Positions 5,363 to 5,478 of a stretch of 5,478 nucleotides of DNA are shown piece by piece (position 1 is the first letter of the stretch; each line of letters begins with the position of its first letter). The translations under genes and the position numbers were made by a program. Under the pieces are notes generated by a model, which was given only the letters and a program-made list of their open reading frames with translations, did not search any database and was not told where the DNA came from. The DNA is from Candidatus Margulisiibacteriota bacterium (GTDB taxonomy: Bacteria; Margulisbacteria; WOR-1; JAKLHX01). The stretch lies in assembly GCA_022709925.1 (NCBI GenBank), contig JAKLHX010000081.1, positions 1 to 5,478 on the forward strand. Direction: 5' to 3'.

Positions 5363-5478
5363 ATACAGCTATTAATAGTATAATTGCTGAACAGATATTT
5401 GATAAAGGGTTGGGTCAAACCGGAGAGGTTTACCTTGTTGGTAGTGACAATCTTCTTCGAAGTTCATCAAGATTTTTC
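5335..5478 (+). CDS. fragment of a Cache-type sensor domain, 5' half absent, runs off right edge
   Basis: This frame is open from just after a TAG at 5332-5334 to the window end, 48 residues. It reads VFLEISYTAINSI and then, further on, GLGQTGEVYLVGSDNLLRSS. The pattern G-x-TGE-x-YLVG-x-D-x-L-x-RS is characteristic of periplasmic Cache (Cache_1/dCache-like) domains of bacterial chemoreceptors, cyclases, phosphatases and sensor kinases, as is the preceding EIS-x3-AI segment. In such proteins this motif lies well inside the sensor, after a signal or membrane helix, but here no frame upstream continues the homology and stops fall at 5314 and 5332. TTG at 5350 is the only close start. A 5'-truncated remnant is the simplest reading; a short gene starting here, or an upstream frameshift, is possible. 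Only 11 of 48 codons end in G or C, unlike the neighbours. The effector domain lies outside the window. Confidence 0.6.

Noticed and set aside
5377..5405. Possible promoter for the - strand gene: TATACT (5382-5377) and TTATCA (5405-5400), 17 bp apart
   Set aside because: It would leave only a few bases of leader before 5362, the region is AT-rich, and it overlaps the Cache-coding frame, so a chance match is likely.
5430..5478. - strand frame ending KNLDELRRRLSLPTR at a TAA, resembling a protein C-terminus
   Set aside because: The + strand in the same place encodes a clear Cache motif, and this short antisense reading matches no family I know.

Overview
The window looks like ordinary bacterial chromosome: five tightly packed genes on the + strand, one small gene on the - strand, and a gene fragment running off the right edge. 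The lineage cannot be fixed from sequence alone. Frequent ATA (Ile), AGG (Arg) and AAG (Lys) codons with mid-range GC recall uncultivated candidate-phylum genomes such as Omnitrophota, but this is a low-confidence impression.

Layout. (1) Bases 3-833 are the 3' end of topA (DNA topoisomerase I), with its run of C-terminal zinc ribbons. (2) Bases 835-1674 are a complete panC (pantothenate synthetase), starting one base after the topA stop. (3) Bases 1675-1813 form the only real gap before the right-hand end. It holds a 10-bp-arm palindrome and three TAAGGG motifs about 20 bp apart, and no recognisable terminator. (4) Bases 1814-2179 are yraN (UPF0102, nuclease-fold protein). (5) Bases 2192-3712 are comM/yifB (AAA+ Mg-chelatase-like protein). 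(6) Bases 3719-5012 encode a GspE/PilB-type secretion or pilus ATPase. Its 5' part lies in a different frame from the ATPase body, and the two frames meet at a run of eight A. (7) Bases 5015-5362 on the - strand encode a small five-cysteine protein of unknown function, tail-to-tail with the ATPase gene. (8) From about 5335 to the right edge the + strand encodes an inner piece of a Cache-type sensor domain with no visible 5' half.

How the genes fit together. topA, yraN and comM commonly sit close together in bacteria (often with dprA), in a neighbourhood linked to DNA topology, DNA processing and natural transformation. ComM is a known branch-migration helicase of transformation in some bacteria. 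A pilus-type ATPase directly downstream, apparently co-transcribed with comM, would fit a DNA-uptake theme, but no other pilus or competence gene is visible. panC is a metabolic gene placed inside this cluster.

Most worth checking: the A8 frame junction in the ATPase gene and its possible degenerate domain duplication, the collapsed zinc motif of that ATPase, the orphan Cys-rich gene, and the 5'-truncated Cache fragment with a clearly lower GC3. I saw no CRISPR array, tRNA, rRNA, insertion sequence or clear new multi-gene system.
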